Of a stretch of DNA of 64,000 nt, positions 47,119 through 56,234 are shown in pieces. Source of the stretch: Helcobacillus massiliensis. GTDB taxonomy: Bacteria; Actinomycetota; Actinomycetes; Actinomycetales; Dermabacteraceae. Location: NCBI RefSeq assembly GCF_014191425.1, contig NZ_JACHWP010000001.1, positions 682,001 through 746,000 of the forward strand, read 5' to 3'. Position numbers and translations under genes: made by a program. Under the pieces are notes generated by a model. It worked only from the letters and a program-made list of their open reading frames with translations. It ran no database searches and was not told the origin of the DNA. How positions within the stretch are numbered: the first letter of the stretch is position 1; each line of letters begins with the position of its first letter.

Positions 47119-50100
47119 TCAGCAGAAGTTGCGGGAGGTGGAGCGGGCGCCGAGCGGCATAGCGGCGACGTCATCGGCAAGGACGCTGATCACCCCTTCG
47201 TCGCTCTTCTCCAGCCGGCCGCGGATGACGACGGCTGGACAGGTGCGCAGCACGGCCCGGTGACGGCCCCAGAACCCTCGTGAGCAGATGACGTTGAGGA
47301 TGCCCGTTTCGTCTTCGAGGCTGAGGAATGTGGCGCCGCTGGCGGTGGCGGGCCGCTGACGATGGGTGATGATCCCCGCGGTGCGCAGGCGCGTCCCGTG
47401 GTCGTGGTCGCGGAGCCGGGCGATGGGGTGGACTCCGTCGGCCTCCAGTGCGTCCCGCAGCAGCGCGACGGGGTGCTCAGCTGGGGAGATGCCGGTGGCC
47501 CAGGTGTCGGCTGCCATCAGTTCGGCGTCGCTCATGCCGGGAAGCATTGGGGCGTCAGCGCCGATGTGCACTCCGGGGATGGTGCCGGGGCTCTCGTGGG
47601 CGGCGATGCCGGCGGCCCACAGGGCGGCCCGTCGGGACCCGGCGATCTCATCCAGCGCACCGGCGGTGGCGAGGGCTTCGAGTTGGGCGAGGCTGAGCCG
47701 CACCCGCCGGGCGAGGTCGATGACGGAGGCGAACCTCCCTCCCCAGGCGCGCTCGTCCACGATCCTCTCCGCCACGGCGGTGGAGATGCCGCGGACACTG
47801 GACAGGCCGAGTCGGATCGCGGGGCCCGCGGCGGCTCGCTCTCCCTGCACCTGCTCCCCCGGTGCGAAGCGGTAGGGGCGGTGGTCGTCGGTGAGCTCAA
47901 GGGTGGTGAGGGCGTCGCTGGCGTGGAGGTCGGCGCCGAGGGTGACGACGCCGTGGCGGCGCGCATCCGCGACGAGGGACTGCGGGGAGTAGAACCCCAT
48001 CGGCTGGGATCGCAGCAGTGCGGCGGTGAACGCCGCCGGGAAGTGCGCTTTGAGGAACGCGCTGGCGTACACGAGGTACGCGAAGGAATAGGCGTGGGAC
48101 TCGGGGAAGCCGTAGTTCGCGAACGCGAGGATCTTGCGGTAGATCATCTCCGCTGCTTCGCCGTCGATGCCGTTGTTCGCCATGCCGTCGAACATGGCGG
48201 CGCGCAGCGCCATCACTTTCGCGCTGGAGCGCTTGGATCCCATGGCGCGGCGCAGCTGGTCGGCCTGGGCGGCGCTGAAGTCGGCGACATCGACCACCAT
48301 CTGCATCAGCTGCTCCTGGAACAGCGGCACCCCGAGTGTGCGGCCGAGTGACTTCTCCAGCCGCGGGTGGGCGAAGGAGATCTCCTCCTCCCCCATGCGC
48401 CGACGGATGTAGGGGTGGACGCTGCCGCCCTGGATGGGGCCGGGACGCACGAGCGCCACCTCCACCACGAGGTCGTAGAATTCGCGGGGCCGCAGCCGCG
48501 GCAGGGTGGAGATCTGCGCCCGTGACTCCACTTGGAACACGCCGACGCTGTCACCGGCGCACAGCATGTCGTACACCGCCGGGTCCTCCTGCGGGAGGGT
48601 TGCGAGGGTGTAGTGCTCGCCGTGGTACTGGGAGAGGATGCGCAGGCAGTGGTCGAGTGCGGTGAGCATGCCGAGGCCGAGGAGGTCGAACTTCACCAGG
48701 CCGGCGTCGGCGCAGTCGTCCTTGTCCCACTGCACAACGGTGCGGTCGACCATGCGGGCGCGCTCCACGGGCACCACGTCGATGACGGGGCGGTCGCACA
48801 GCACCATGCCGCCGGAGTGGATGCCGAGGTGCCGTGGGGCGTCCCGCAGGCGCCGCGCCATCCGCTGAACGTCCTCGGGCAGGTCGGCGGTGCCGAGGGA
48901 GGTGAAGGAGCGTTCGATCCGTCGCGCGAATGCGTCCTGCTGCCCGGGCGCGTATCCGAGGGCGCGGGAGGCGTCCCGCACCGCCATCCGCGCCCGGTAG
49001 GTGATGACGTTGGCGACCTGTGCGGCGTTCTGCCTCCCGTACTTGCGGTACACGTACTGGATGACCTCTTCGCGCCGGTCGGAGGCGATGTCGATGTCGA
49101 TGTCGGGTGGGCCGTCGCGTTCCGGTGCGAGGAACCGTTCGAACAGCAGCCCGTGCATGACGGGGTCGACCGCGGTGATGCCGAGCGCGTAGCAGACGGC
49201 GGAGTTCGCCGCTGAACCGCGCCCCTGAGCGAGGATCTCGTTGTCCCGGCAGAAGCGGATGATGTCCTCCACGATGAGGAAGTAGCCGGGGAAGTGCAGG
49301 TCGGTGATGACGCGCAGCTCATGCTCGATCTGCGTCCACGCCCGTTCGTTGTCACTGCCGCGCGGTCCGTAGCGCTCCTGCGCCATCTGGTGGGTGAGCT
49401 CCCGCAGCCAGGTCGCTTCGGTGTGCCCGTCGGGCACCTCGCAGGGCGGCAGGTCGGGGGCGAGGAGGGTGAGGTCGATGGCGCAGTCGCGGCCGATGAT
49501 GGCGGCGTTCGCCACGGCCTGCGGGTACCGCCGGTGGATGTGCGCCATCTCTTCGCCGCTGCGCAGGTGCGCGAGGCGGCTCGGCAGGTGCGGGTCGGCG
49601 TCCTCGAGGCTCTGCCCGGCGCGGAGGCTGGCATGGACGTCGGCGAGCTGCTTGTCGGTGGGGGCGGCATAGTGGACGTTGCCGGTGGCGACCAGCGGCA
49701 GGTCCGCCCCGGTCGACTCCCTCGCGATGCGGGCCCCTTGGGCGAGGGCGTCGTGCAACTCGTCCTGGAGGCCGCTGTGCTCCAGCGGAAGCTCCACCAC
49801 CACCGCATCCGTCCCGTACTGGTCGACGAGGCGTTCGATCTGCTCCGCGGCGGCCAGTGCCGCCTGCTCGATATCGCCCGTGGCCAGGTGCGGCAGCACG
49901 GCTTGCTGAACGGCGCCTTTGCGGCAGCCGGTGAGGATCAGCCAGTGCCCGCCCCGGGCCGCGTCCTGCAGTTCGGTGCGGTTGTAGCGGGGTTCGCCTT
50001 TGTCGGCGCCGTCGAGGTGGGCGCGGGCCATCGCAGCGGACAGCCGACGGTACCCGTCCTGACTGCGGGCCAGCACCAGCAGGTGTTCGCCCTGCGGGTC

Positions 50101-50505
50101 GTGGCTGCCGGTGCGGGGCGCCGACGCGGCGCTCGGCGGGGAGCCGGCGACGGGCAGGGTGAGCTCTGCGCCGTACACGGTGCGCAGGTCGTGCTCGCGG
50201 GCGGCCTGCGCGAACCGGATCGCCCCGTAGAACCCGTTGTGGTCGGTGAGGGCGAGCGCATCCAGTCCGAGCCGGTGCGCTTCGGCGACGAGGTCTTCGG
50301 GGCTGGAAGCGCCGTCGAGGAAGCTGAAGTGACTGTGGGCGTGCAGTTCCGCGTACGGAACGGCCCGCTCCGGCTCGTAGGTGGGAGTGCTGTCCTGCTC
50401 ACCGGTGTGCTCGATGTGGATCTGGGGCCCGACCGGCACCGACCGGTCCGACAGCACCGCTTCGAGGTCCCGCCAGCTGGGCGGCCCGAGGAACCATCTA
50501 GTCAT
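47119..50505 (-). CDS. dnaE2: Error-prone DNA polymerase DnaE2 (ImuC)
   Basis: The polymerase of the actinobacterial SOS mutasome, used for damage-induced mutagenesis. The 1128-residue protein has a PHP domain at the N terminus (YAELHAHSHFSFLDGASSPEDLV), the C-family polymerase core with catalytic acidic residues in PDIDIDIASDRREEV, SYAYLVYASAFLKAHFPAAF-type tail helices, and a C-terminal OB fold. The length fits DnaE2 rather than replicative DnaE1. ATG 50505 overlaps the imuB stop by eight bases. Confidence 0.93.
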   Translation of the reverse strand: MTRWFLGPPSWRDLEAVLSDRSVPVGPQIHIEHTGEQDSTPTYEPERAVPYAELHAHSHFSFLDGASSPEDLVAEAHRLGLDALALTDHNGFYGAIRFAQAAREHDLRTVYGAELTLPVAGSPPSAASAPRTGSHDPQGEHLLVLARSQDGYRRLSAAMARAHLDGADKGEPRYNRTELQDAARGGHWLILTGCRKGAVQQAVLPHLATGDIEQAALAAAEQIERLVDQYGTDAVVVELPLEHSGLQDELHDALAQGARIARESTGADLPLVATGNVHYAAPTDKQLADVHASLRAGQSLEDADPHLPSRLAHLRSGEEMAHIHRRYPQAVANAAIIGRDCAIDLTLLAPDLPPCEVPDGHTEATWLRELTHQMAQERYGPRGSDNERAWTQIEHELRVITDLHFPGYFLIVEDIIRFCRDNEILAQGRGSAANSAVCYALGITAVDPVMHGLLFERFLAPERDGPPDIDIDIASDRREEVIQYVYRKYGRQNAAQVANVITYRARMAVRDASRALGYAPGQQDAFARRIERSFTSLGTADLPEDVQRMARRLRDAPRHLGIHSGGMVLCDRPVIDVVPVERARMVDRTVVQWDKDDCADAGLVKFDLLGLGMLTALDHCLRILSQYHGEHYTLATLPQEDPAVYDMLCAGDSVGVFQVESRAQISTLPRLRPREFYDLVVEVALVRPGPIQGGSVHPYIRRRMGEEEISFAHPRLEKSLGRTLGVPLFQEQLMQMVVDVADFSAAQADQLRRAMGSKRSSAKVMALRAAMFDGMANNGIDGEAAEMIYRKILAFANYGFPESHAYSFAYLVYASAFLKAHFPAAFTAALLRSQPMGFYSPQSLVADARRHGVVTLGADLHASDALTTLELTDDHRPYRFAPGEQVQGERAAAGPAIRLGLSSVRGISTAVAERIVDERAWGGRFASVIDLARRVRLSLAQLEALATAGALDEIAGSRRAALWAAGIAAHESPGTIPGVHIGADAPMLPGMSDAELMAADTWATGISPAEHPVALLRDALEADGVHPIARLRDHDHGTRLRTAGIITHRQRPATASGATFLSLEDETGILNVICSRGFWGRHRAVLRTCPAVVIRGRLEKSDEGVISVLADDVAAMPLGARSTSRNFC

Positions 50506-52174
50506 ACAGCGCCTCGATCCGCCAGGTGCCGCGTTCGCTCAGCAGCACGAGCGCGAGACCGCTCTCCAGCAGCACCTGCATCCGTGCACCGCGGTGAGCA
50601 CTGGCAGCGTCCGCGCTGCGCCACCATCCCTGGTCGAGGATCTCGGGGGCGCTGAAGCCGGTGAGGCCGACGGGGGCCGTCCCCGGCAGGTGCGGCGGCA
50701 GTCCCTGCTCGCTGGTGAGGTGGGTGGGGTCGGCGCTGAGGACGCCGCGGGCGGTGACGACGACGTCGGCCCCGTCAGCGTCGGTCAGCTGCACGGGGAT
50801 GGTCTCGGCGAACACGGTGGCGGGCAGGGGCGCGGTGGGCCTGCCGGGCCAGGGACCCGTCGGCACCGCGGGTGCTTCGCTCTTCCACGGGATGGTGGCG
50901 CTGAGGTCCCGCAGGAGCCGGCCCGTCGCGTTCGGCGCGGGGATCAGCACCGCCTGCTCCCCCGCGATCGACTGGGCGCGAGTGAACGCGCGGTGCGCCC
51001 GCAGCGCCTTCTGCCCGGTCTGTCCCCACAGGGCGGGGGCGTGCGTCCCGGCGGGCACCACCTGTTCGGGCAGCAGCTGCAGGTGGGTGAGGGCGCCGGT
51101 GCGGATGTCGGTGCGCAGTCGGGCGGTCTGGATCCAGCCGTCGCACTGCCAGCGGACCCGGTCCACGATGTCGGCGGTGGTGAGGGCGCCGTCGTGCCGC
51201 CAGGTGCGGGCGGTCTCATGCCCGCCGTCGGCGCGGGCGATGACGGTCAGGCGCGTGCACACCGCCCCGTGCCGGCGCAGCTGCTCCTGCAGCTCCTCCG
51301 CCATGGGCTTGGCCACGAACGCCGCCTGGTCCACTCGTTCCAGCGGCGGGTCCAGCACTCTGTCCACCTGGATCGGCTGGTCGAGCCGAATGTGCACAGG
51401 CGCTGTCGGTTCCTGCCCGTTGGCCAGCAGGTGCAGCAGTGCCACGGCAGGACCGAACCGGTCGGTGACCGAGCGCACCGGCAGGGCGGCGAAGTCGCCG
51501 AGGGTGTGCATGCCGAGGCGCTGCAGCAGGTCAACCGTCTCCGGGAGGGACACATCGGTGGTGAGGAAGCGGGAGCTGTGCCCGATCGGCGCCTCCAGCA
51601 GCGTCGCGATGGGGTGCGGCGCGAGGTAACGGGCGGCTTCACCGGGGCGCACGATCCGGCCGGTGCGGGCGGCGAGGATCGCCGCGAGTGGTCCATCGGC
51701 GATGCCGACGGTGCATTCGAACCCGGTGAGGTCCGCAACCGCGTTGATCAGCGCTTCGGCGAGCTCCTCTTCACTGCCGGCGTGCCGGGCGGGTCCCCGT
51801 GCCGGCATCAGCAGCGCCCCGGGTCGCAGCGCCTCGACCCCGGCGGCGACGGTGTCCACAGCAGCCGCCACGGTTTCGAACAGGGCCGCTTCGGCATCCT
51901 CGCTGCGGTCCACGAGAACGAGGTTCGGGCAGGTGGCCTGCGCGGACCGCTTCTTCATCCCCGCATGGACCCCGAGAGCGCGGGCGCTCGCGGACGCGGT
52001 GAGGACCCGATGGTGGTCCATCACCGCCAGGAGAGCTGCTGCGCGGTCTGTCTGCAGGGTGTGGTCCCGCTGCGCTTCGAGGGCAGTGAGCAGCGGCCAG
52101 TCGGGCACCTGGACGCAGACGGTGCGGGTCGCGGTCGTGGGGGTGGCCGCGGTGCTGGAGGCGGGTGCGGACAT
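50498..52174 (-). CDS. imuB: ImuB, inactive Y-family polymerase-like mutasome subunit
   Basis: ImuB bridges ImuA', DnaE2 and the beta clamp. The 558-residue protein keeps Y-family segments (LLTALEAQRDHTLQTDRAAALLAVMDHHRVLTAS, VGIADGPLAAILAART, LQRLGMHTLGDFAALP) but lacks the acidic catalytic residues of true Y-family polymerases, as known for ImuB. ATG 52174 shares one base with the imuA' stop. It lies between imuA' and dnaE2 in one operon. Confidence 0.88.
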   Translation of the reverse strand: MSAPASSTAATPTTATRTVCVQVPDWPLLTALEAQRDHTLQTDRAAALLAVMDHHRVLTASASARALGVHAGMKKRSAQATCPNLVLVDRSEDAEAALFETVAAAVDTVAAGVEALRPGALLMPARGPARHAGSEEELAEALINAVADLTGFECTVGIADGPLAAILAARTGRIVRPGEAARYLAPHPIATLLEAPIGHSSRFLTTDVSLPETVDLLQRLGMHTLGDFAALPVRSVTDRFGPAVALLHLLANGQEPTAPVHIRLDQPIQVDRVLDPPLERVDQAAFVAKPMAEELQEQLRRHGAVCTRLTVIARADGGHETARTWRHDGALTTADIVDRVRWQCDGWIQTARLRTDIRTGALTHLQLLPEQVVPAGTHAPALWGQTGQKALRAHRAFTRAQSIAGEQAVLIPAPNATGRLLRDLSATIPWKSEAPAVPTGPWPGRPTAPLPATVFAETIPVQLTDADGADVVVTARGVLSADPTHLTSEQGLPPHLPGTAPVGLTGFSAPEILDQGWWRSADAASAHRGARMQVLLESGLALVLLSERGTWRIEALYD

Positions 52175-52908
52175 CAGGCGGACCGCACGATCGACAGGGC
52201 CGGGCGCTTCGACCGCGACGGCGCGGAGGAAGCAGGCGCAGACGCTGCGGTGGTCAGCGGCGATACGACCATGGCGCCGCTGACGCTGGGCAGAGTGATG
52301 TCGACACGGCCCGAGGGGAGGCCACGGTTGGTGACGGCAACGGCGACGTCGTGGTGACGAAGCCGCCCGGAGCCGCGGCGCAGGCCGCGCCAGCGCACAT
52401 GGTCGGCGCTGATCCGCAGGTCGGCACGGCCGGGCGGGTCCGCCGCGAGCAGCAGAGTGTCCTGTGCGCGGGCGCGGGAGATCGCGGCGCGCCACAGCTG
52501 GTCGGAGACGGCGCTGCCGATGACGACGACGTCGACCCCGTCGATCATGGCGGAGACGAGCTGGGAGATGCTGGCACCCGGGTCGGGCAGCAGGGCGAGA
52601 CGGGCGGGATCCACACCGAGGTCGGCGACAGCGCCGAGGCCGAGGTGCGGCATGCCGATGACGGCGCACCAGGACTCCTCCCCCATGGCGGCGCCGGCGA
52701 GGGCGAGCAGGAGCGATGTGCTGCCGGTGACGGCGACGCTGCTGCCGGGCCGCAGGCCGGCGAGCACTGAGGCCAGGGCACTGGGGACGGGCAGGGAACC
52801 GGTCTCCACGGGCCGACGGATGCCGCCGGTGAGACCGCTGACGCGCGCTTCGGCCGTGCTGAGGACGGCCTGCGCGCGGGCAAGCCGGTCATCGAACGCG
52901 ATGCTCAC
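52174..52908 (-). CDS. imuA': ImuA' mutasome subunit (RecA-like, degenerate)
   Basis: The 244-residue protein is a short RecA/SulA-like protein. It has a weak P-loop-like turn (GSSVAVTGSTSLLLALAGAAMGEESWCAVIGMP) and a Walker B-like VVVIG, as in actinobacterial ImuA'. The start is GTG 52908; a TTG at 52947 lies inside the promoter and is rejected. It is the first gene of imuA'-imuB-dnaE2, controlled by a LexA-like box upstream. Confidence 0.82.
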   Translation of the reverse strand: MSIAFDDRLARAQAVLSTAEARVSGLTGGIRRPVETGSLPVPSALASVLAGLRPGSSVAVTGSTSLLLALAGAAMGEESWCAVIGMPHLGLGAVADLGVDPARLALLPDPGASISQLVSAMIDGVDVVVIGSAVSDQLWRAAISRARAQDTLLLAADPPGRADLRISADHVRWRGLRRGSGRLRHHDVAVAVTNRGLPSGRVDITLPSVSGAMVVSPLTTAASAPASSAPSRSKRPALSIVRSA

Positions 52909-52931
52909 TGCAGTCCACCCCTTCCCCGAAT

Positions 52932-52975
52932 TCGAACGTGCGTCCAATCTAGTGGGGCAAGGCGTGTTCGATCAA
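52932..52975 (-). promoter_or_regulatory. SOS promoter with LexA-like box
   Basis: On the minus strand TTGATC (52975-52970) and TAGATT (52951-52946) form a promoter with an 18-base spacer. TCGAAC-GTGC-GTCCAA (52932-52947) matches the actinobacterial LexA box TCGAAC-N4-GTTCGA at 10 of 12 positions and overlaps the -10 and start site, the expected repressor position. Confidence 0.7.
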
Positions 52976-53068
52976 CCCTGTGTTCGAATGTGGTGGTGTG
53001 GATGCGGAAGAAGGCGCGGGCGCAGATACGGGTGCGTATCCGGTACCACCACGCTCAACTGCTTTCGA
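52976..53068. other. Intergenic segment without a supported gene
   Basis: Ninety-three bases between the SOS promoter and a decayed gene. A plus-strand frame from ATG 53002 (MRKKARAQIRVRIRYHH) runs about 45 codons but has no ribosome binding site. I see no RNA or repeat. Confidence 0.4.
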
Positions 53069-53307
53069 TCATTGCGGAGCAGGGGCGCTGGGATGCTTGC
53101 TGCTGCGCATTGAGAGCAATGCGGCAACCGCGTTGAGCAGGCCAGCGGAACCGATGACGGACCCCAGCACGACCGAGCGGGTCACGACAAAGCCCCAGGT
53201 CGATGTCGCCGAAGCAGACTGCGATCCCGAGGGTTGCGATCGATAGTCCAGCGATGAGGTTCTGCGCGGACCGGAAGCGAGCTTGGGGGGCGTGCGCTGT
53301 ACCTCAT
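53069..53307 (-). pseudogene. Frameshifted small two-helix membrane protein
   Basis: ATG 53307 (MRYSARP) has a good ribosome binding site, AAAGAGGCG. A run of six C (53290-53285) follows within the reading frame. Beyond it, one frame encodes SAQNLIAGLSIATLGIAVCFG, a clear membrane helix, and a different frame encodes VVTRSVVLGSVIGSAGLLNA and VAALLSMR, a second helix ending at a stop at 53069. No single frame carries start, helix 1 and helix 2. It looks like a ~75-residue membrane protein broken by two shifts. Confidence 0.4.
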
Positions 53308-53448
53308 GTTCGCCTCTTTCGAATGGCGTCGAGGTGGACCGGGACTGGACCCACGGGCTCGTCGATGGTCCGGGCCGCTGGCTTCCCTCGACTCCCGCCC
53401 CTCCTGACTCGAGGCGCCCCCTGAGCCTCCGGGCCCCGGGGTGGGGGG

Positions 53449-54789
53449 GTGTCCCTATGTTTCGAGTCAAGCCGCGAGAGCGGTCGGCTCGGGGGTAGGG
53501 GCGGTTGTCGGTGGCTGGTAGTAGGTGCCGTCGCGGAGCATGGCGTAGATGACGTTGCAGCGGCGGCGGGCTAGGCAGATCACGGCGGCGTTGTGCCGTT
53601 TGCCTTCGGCGCGTTTGCGATCGTAGTAGGCCTTGGAGATGGGGTCGTGGTTGGAGGCGACCCAGGCGGAGTAGAACAGGGCGTTCTTCAGGCGTTTGTT
53701 CCCTGACCGGGCGGGGAACTCTCCGCGGATCGAGGTGCCTGATCTGCGGGTGACCGGCGCGATCCCGGCATAGGCCGCGAGGTGGCTGGCGGACTCAAAC
53801 GCGGAGCCATCACCGATCGCGAGGAGGATCTGGGCGGCGGTCTTGATGCCGATCCCCGGCATGCTCATCAAGACCGAGGCGAGAGGGAAGTCCTCCAGCA
53901 TGCCCTCCACTTCGTGGGCCACGGTCGCGCGCTGTTCTTTCAGCTCTTTAACCTGGCCAGCGACTCGGGGGATCACCAGCTCAACCGCTGCGGTGGCGGG
54001 CACGATGACGGTCTGCTCGCTAAGGGCTGTGAAGATCTGCTCGACCAGCGTCTCGGGGTCGCGACGTGAATGCGCGCGGGCGAACCGCAGCACCTTCCCT
54101 CGGCCGGCACTTCGGAGGCCGGTGGGTCCGCCAAACTTCTCCAGCAGGTCCAGCACGAGCCCAGTGGAAAGCTTCCCGCCTGCGAAGACGCGCTCGAGCG
54201 CGGGGTGGATCTGGGTGAGCAGGGACCGGATCCGGTTCAGCGCCCTTGTGGTCTCGTGAGCGAGGTCCTCATCGAACCCGGCCAGAACCTTCAGCGCGGA
54301 GAGGACCTCGCTGTCACGATCGACCTGCCGGAGGGTGTGAGGCATGGTGCGGGCCGTGTCGGCGATGATGAAAGCATCCCGCGCATCAGTCTTTGACCTG
54401 CCCGGATACAGATCCGCGGCCTTCCGCATCGCCAATCCGGGAAGGTAGGCGACTGTGCAGCCGGTATCCCGGGCCACCGCGATCGGCAACGCTCCGATGG
54501 TGTTCGGCTGATCGACGACCAGCAGAACTTCGCCGTGGTTCTGCAGCTGGGTGAACAGCTCGCGAAGTTTGGTCTCGTCCTGCGGGAGGGGCTTGTCGAA
54601 CAGCTTGTTCCCCTCCGGGTCGAGTGCGCACGCGTGGTGAGCTGTCTTCCCGACGTCCAGGCCGATCACGACCGCGAACCCTGTGTTCATGACGCTGTCC
54701 TCCGCATCACTGCTGGCCGCAGTCTCGACACCCGATGCCGGCACCCACGTTACGAAGAGACCTCAGACAGAGCTGGGCCGTGTCCCTAT
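53449..54789. mobile_element. IS110-family insertion sequence (boundaries tentative)
   Basis: An intact IS110-type transposase is bracketed by a direct repeat GTGTCCCTAT at 53449-53458 and 54780-54789. IS110 elements lack terminal inverted repeats and leave the same short core at both ends, so this repeat is a reasonable boundary. The element would be ~1.33 kb. About 90 bases of non-coding DNA lie between the transposase start and the right repeat; IS110 elements encode a guide (bridge) RNA in that position. Confidence 0.55.
53467..54690 (-). CDS. IS110-family transposase (DEDD recombinase)
   Basis: The 407-residue protein has the N-terminal DEDD RuvC-like domain (VVIGLDVGKTAHHACAL with Asp12; VVDQPNTIGALPIAVARD; SKTDARDAFIIADTARTM) and the C-terminal Transposase_20 domain (SVLMSMPGIGIKTAAQILLAIG; LAAYAGIAPVTRRSG; NKRLKNALFYSAWVA) including the conserved serine region. 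The start is ATG 54690, after GGAGGACAG. The frame is intact, so the element may be active. Confidence 0.93.
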   Translation of the reverse strand: MNTGFAVVIGLDVGKTAHHACALDPEGNKLFDKPLPQDETKLRELFTQLQNHGEVLLVVDQPNTIGALPIAVARDTGCTVAYLPGLAMRKAADLYPGRSKTDARDAFIIADTARTMPHTLRQVDRDSEVLSALKVLAGFDEDLAHETTRALNRIRSLLTQIHPALERVFAGGKLSTGLVLDLLEKFGGPTGLRSAGRGKVLRFARAHSRRDPETLVEQIFTALSEQTVIVPATAAVELVIPRVAGQVKELKEQRATVAHEVEGMLEDFPLASVLMSMPGIGIKTAAQILLAIGDGSAFESASHLAAYAGIAPVTRRSGTSIRGEFPARSGNKRLKNALFYSAWVASNHDPISKAYYDRKRAEGKRHNAAVICLARRRCNVIYAMLRDGTYYQPPTTAPTPEPTALAA

Positions 54790-54921
54790 CAGCGGTCAAC
54801 GCGTGTCTCTCGACCGGGCGGCAACACCCCCCGGACCATCAATGGCAGGGCAACAAAGCCATACCCGGCCGAGCGACCAGACCCCGTCCATCGGGGTGCT
54901 CACAAGGTAACGGGCGATTCG
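54691..54921. other. Region upstream of the transposase (candidate bridge RNA) to the acyltransferase end
   Basis: No gene is supported in these 231 bases. The part up to 54789 probably belongs to the IS element and may encode its guide RNA. The rest contains short inverted segments (CCCCGTCCATCGGGG at 54886-54900) that could terminate the acyltransferase gene on the minus strand. Confidence 0.4.
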
Positions 54922-55836
54922 TCATGCCCGGCCGGCGCGCACGCCCTCACGCTTCGGGACCGGCAACCTGAACAGGAACGACTCCGACAGCCGCGTCAGC
55001 GCCAGCGGGACGCCGATCCCGACCACGAGCAGCAGCGGGCCCAGGACCCACCACGTCACGTCTCCGATCAGCAGGTACGCGACACCGATCGCAGGGAAGT
55101 GGGCGAGGTAGAAAACGATGGACCGCTCACCGATGAACTGCAGGCCCCGAGACCGGGGCGCACGCGGAGCGATCCACACGGCAGCGAGGATCCCCGCGAG
55201 TGAGACGAGGAAGCCGGCGATCGACTCATCCGATCCTTTCATCCAGACGGCCGCCGCAACGGCAGCTACGGCGAGCAGACAGGGGGCCCAGGCGCGGACG
55301 CCCTGCCATCGGTCCAGCCACCGCGCGAGGGCCGCGCCGGCAAAGAAGAACGAGCCGAACCAGAGCACTCGAACTACCGCGTTCGTGTCCGGGAACTGCG
55401 CCAGGATCACCATGGGGATCGGCCACACCCATGCGGGGATCCAGCGGGTCATCGGTGCGACCAGGTAGCAGGCGAGAAGGACAGCCAGGAACCAGAGGTG
55501 CCACGCCCCACCGGCCCAGGCCCAGATAGAGACCAACGTCGCGGGCGACAGCAAGACGATGCAGCTGATCACCATCCACAGCACGTACGGCCAGAGGATC
55601 CGCTGAACCTTCCCGGCGTAGAAGTCGCGCAGGGGTTTCGCCACAGACCGTGGGAGAAGCAGGCCCGAGAGTGCGAGCATCACAGGCATCCGGAACGGGA
55701 GCAGGAAGTCCATGACGGGCTGCCACGCTGGGGACGCACCGCCGAGGACGGCGGGGACCGTGAGCACGTGGTGGACGATGACGAGGATGATCGCCAGCCC
55801 GCGGAGCTCATCCATCCATTCGAGTCGCTTAGCCAT
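54922..55836 (-). CDS. Acyltransferase 3 family membrane protein
   Basis: The 304-residue protein has about ten hydrophobic helices and the family signature near the start, RLEWMDELRGLAIILVIVHHV, with the catalytic His in a membrane-edge position. Such enzymes O-acetylate or otherwise acylate surface glycans or exported molecules. TAGGAT (55848-55843) lies six bases upstream of ATG 55836, suggesting a leaderless mRNA. It lies in the accessory region next to the insertion sequence, so horizontal origin is possible. Confidence 0.85.
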   Translation of the reverse strand: MAKRLEWMDELRGLAIILVIVHHVLTVPAVLGGASPAWQPVMDFLLPFRMPVMLALSGLLLPRSVAKPLRDFYAGKVQRILWPYVLWMVISCIVLLSPATLVSIWAWAGGAWHLWFLAVLLACYLVAPMTRWIPAWVWPIPMVILAQFPDTNAVVRVLWFGSFFFAGAALARWLDRWQGVRAWAPCLLAVAAVAAAVWMKGSDESIAGFLVSLAGILAAVWIAPRAPRSRGLQFIGERSIVFYLAHFPAIGVAYLLIGDVTWWVLGPLLLVVGIGVPLALTRLSESFLFRLPVPKREGVRAGRA

Positions 55837-55900
55837 GTGCGGATCCTAGCCTGACCTCGCGGTATGTGCGCATCGGTCCCGGGTGGGGGTCTCGGGATGG

Positions 55901-56044
55901 TCAGTACGCCAAACTGTCGCGGAGTTCGGCCGCGCACTCGTCGGACTCGCAGATCGGGCTCCGCGGGGCGGCAGGGTGGTCGCTGCACATCATGCACCAG
56001 CCGGTGCGCGGCGGGAGCCCTAGCAGCGTCCGAATCCAGTTCAT
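55901..56044 (-). CDS. Small cysteine-containing protein (47 residues), unknown function
   Basis: MNWIRTLLGLPPRTGW is followed by CMMC and CESDEC, a possible zinc-binding pair of cysteine pairs, and an acidic C terminus. No clear ribosome binding site; it may be translated by coupling, since the preceding small frame ends 22 bases upstream. Genes of this size and type are common in actinophages. I do not recognise it. Confidence 0.4.
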   Translation of the reverse strand: MNWIRTLLGLPPRTGWCMMCSDHPAAPRSPICESDECAAELRDSLAY

Positions 56045-56066
56045 GCCCGCATCGCAGCGGCCGGGG

Positions 56067-56234
56067 TCATACCCGCGTCCACTGCCCACCGATCGTCGGC
56101 CCGGACCCGCACGCGCATGTCCGCCAGCCGAGCATCGCCCGCGTCGCCCCGCACGGGCACGGCGTGGGGAGCGGCTCCGCCCAGCCCACACGGATCCGCC
56201 GGAGCCACGGGTCGGGGGCCGGGATCGCGGTCAT
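56067..56234 (-). CDS. Small cysteine-rich protein (55 residues), unknown function
   Basis: The frame reads MTAIPAPDPWLRRIRVGWA, then PTPCPCGATRAM and WRTCACGSGPTIGG. The two CxC pairs could bind zinc. Its ATG overlaps the stop of the preceding small gene (ATGA), which argues for real translation. It resembles small actinophage proteins in style, but I cannot name it. Confidence 0.4.
   Translation of the reverse strand: MTAIPAPDPWLRRIRVGWAEPLPTPCPCGATRAMLGWRTCACGSGPTIGGQWTRV

Noticed and set aside
53001-53140. Plus-strand frame MRKKARAQIRVRIRYHH as a small gene
   Set aside because: No ribosome binding site, short, and no family recognised; the neighbouring DNA looks decayed.
53436-53450. 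Run of G residues left of the IS element as a quadruplex or transposon end
   Set aside because: Only one long G run is present, not four tracts; no symmetric partner at the other end.
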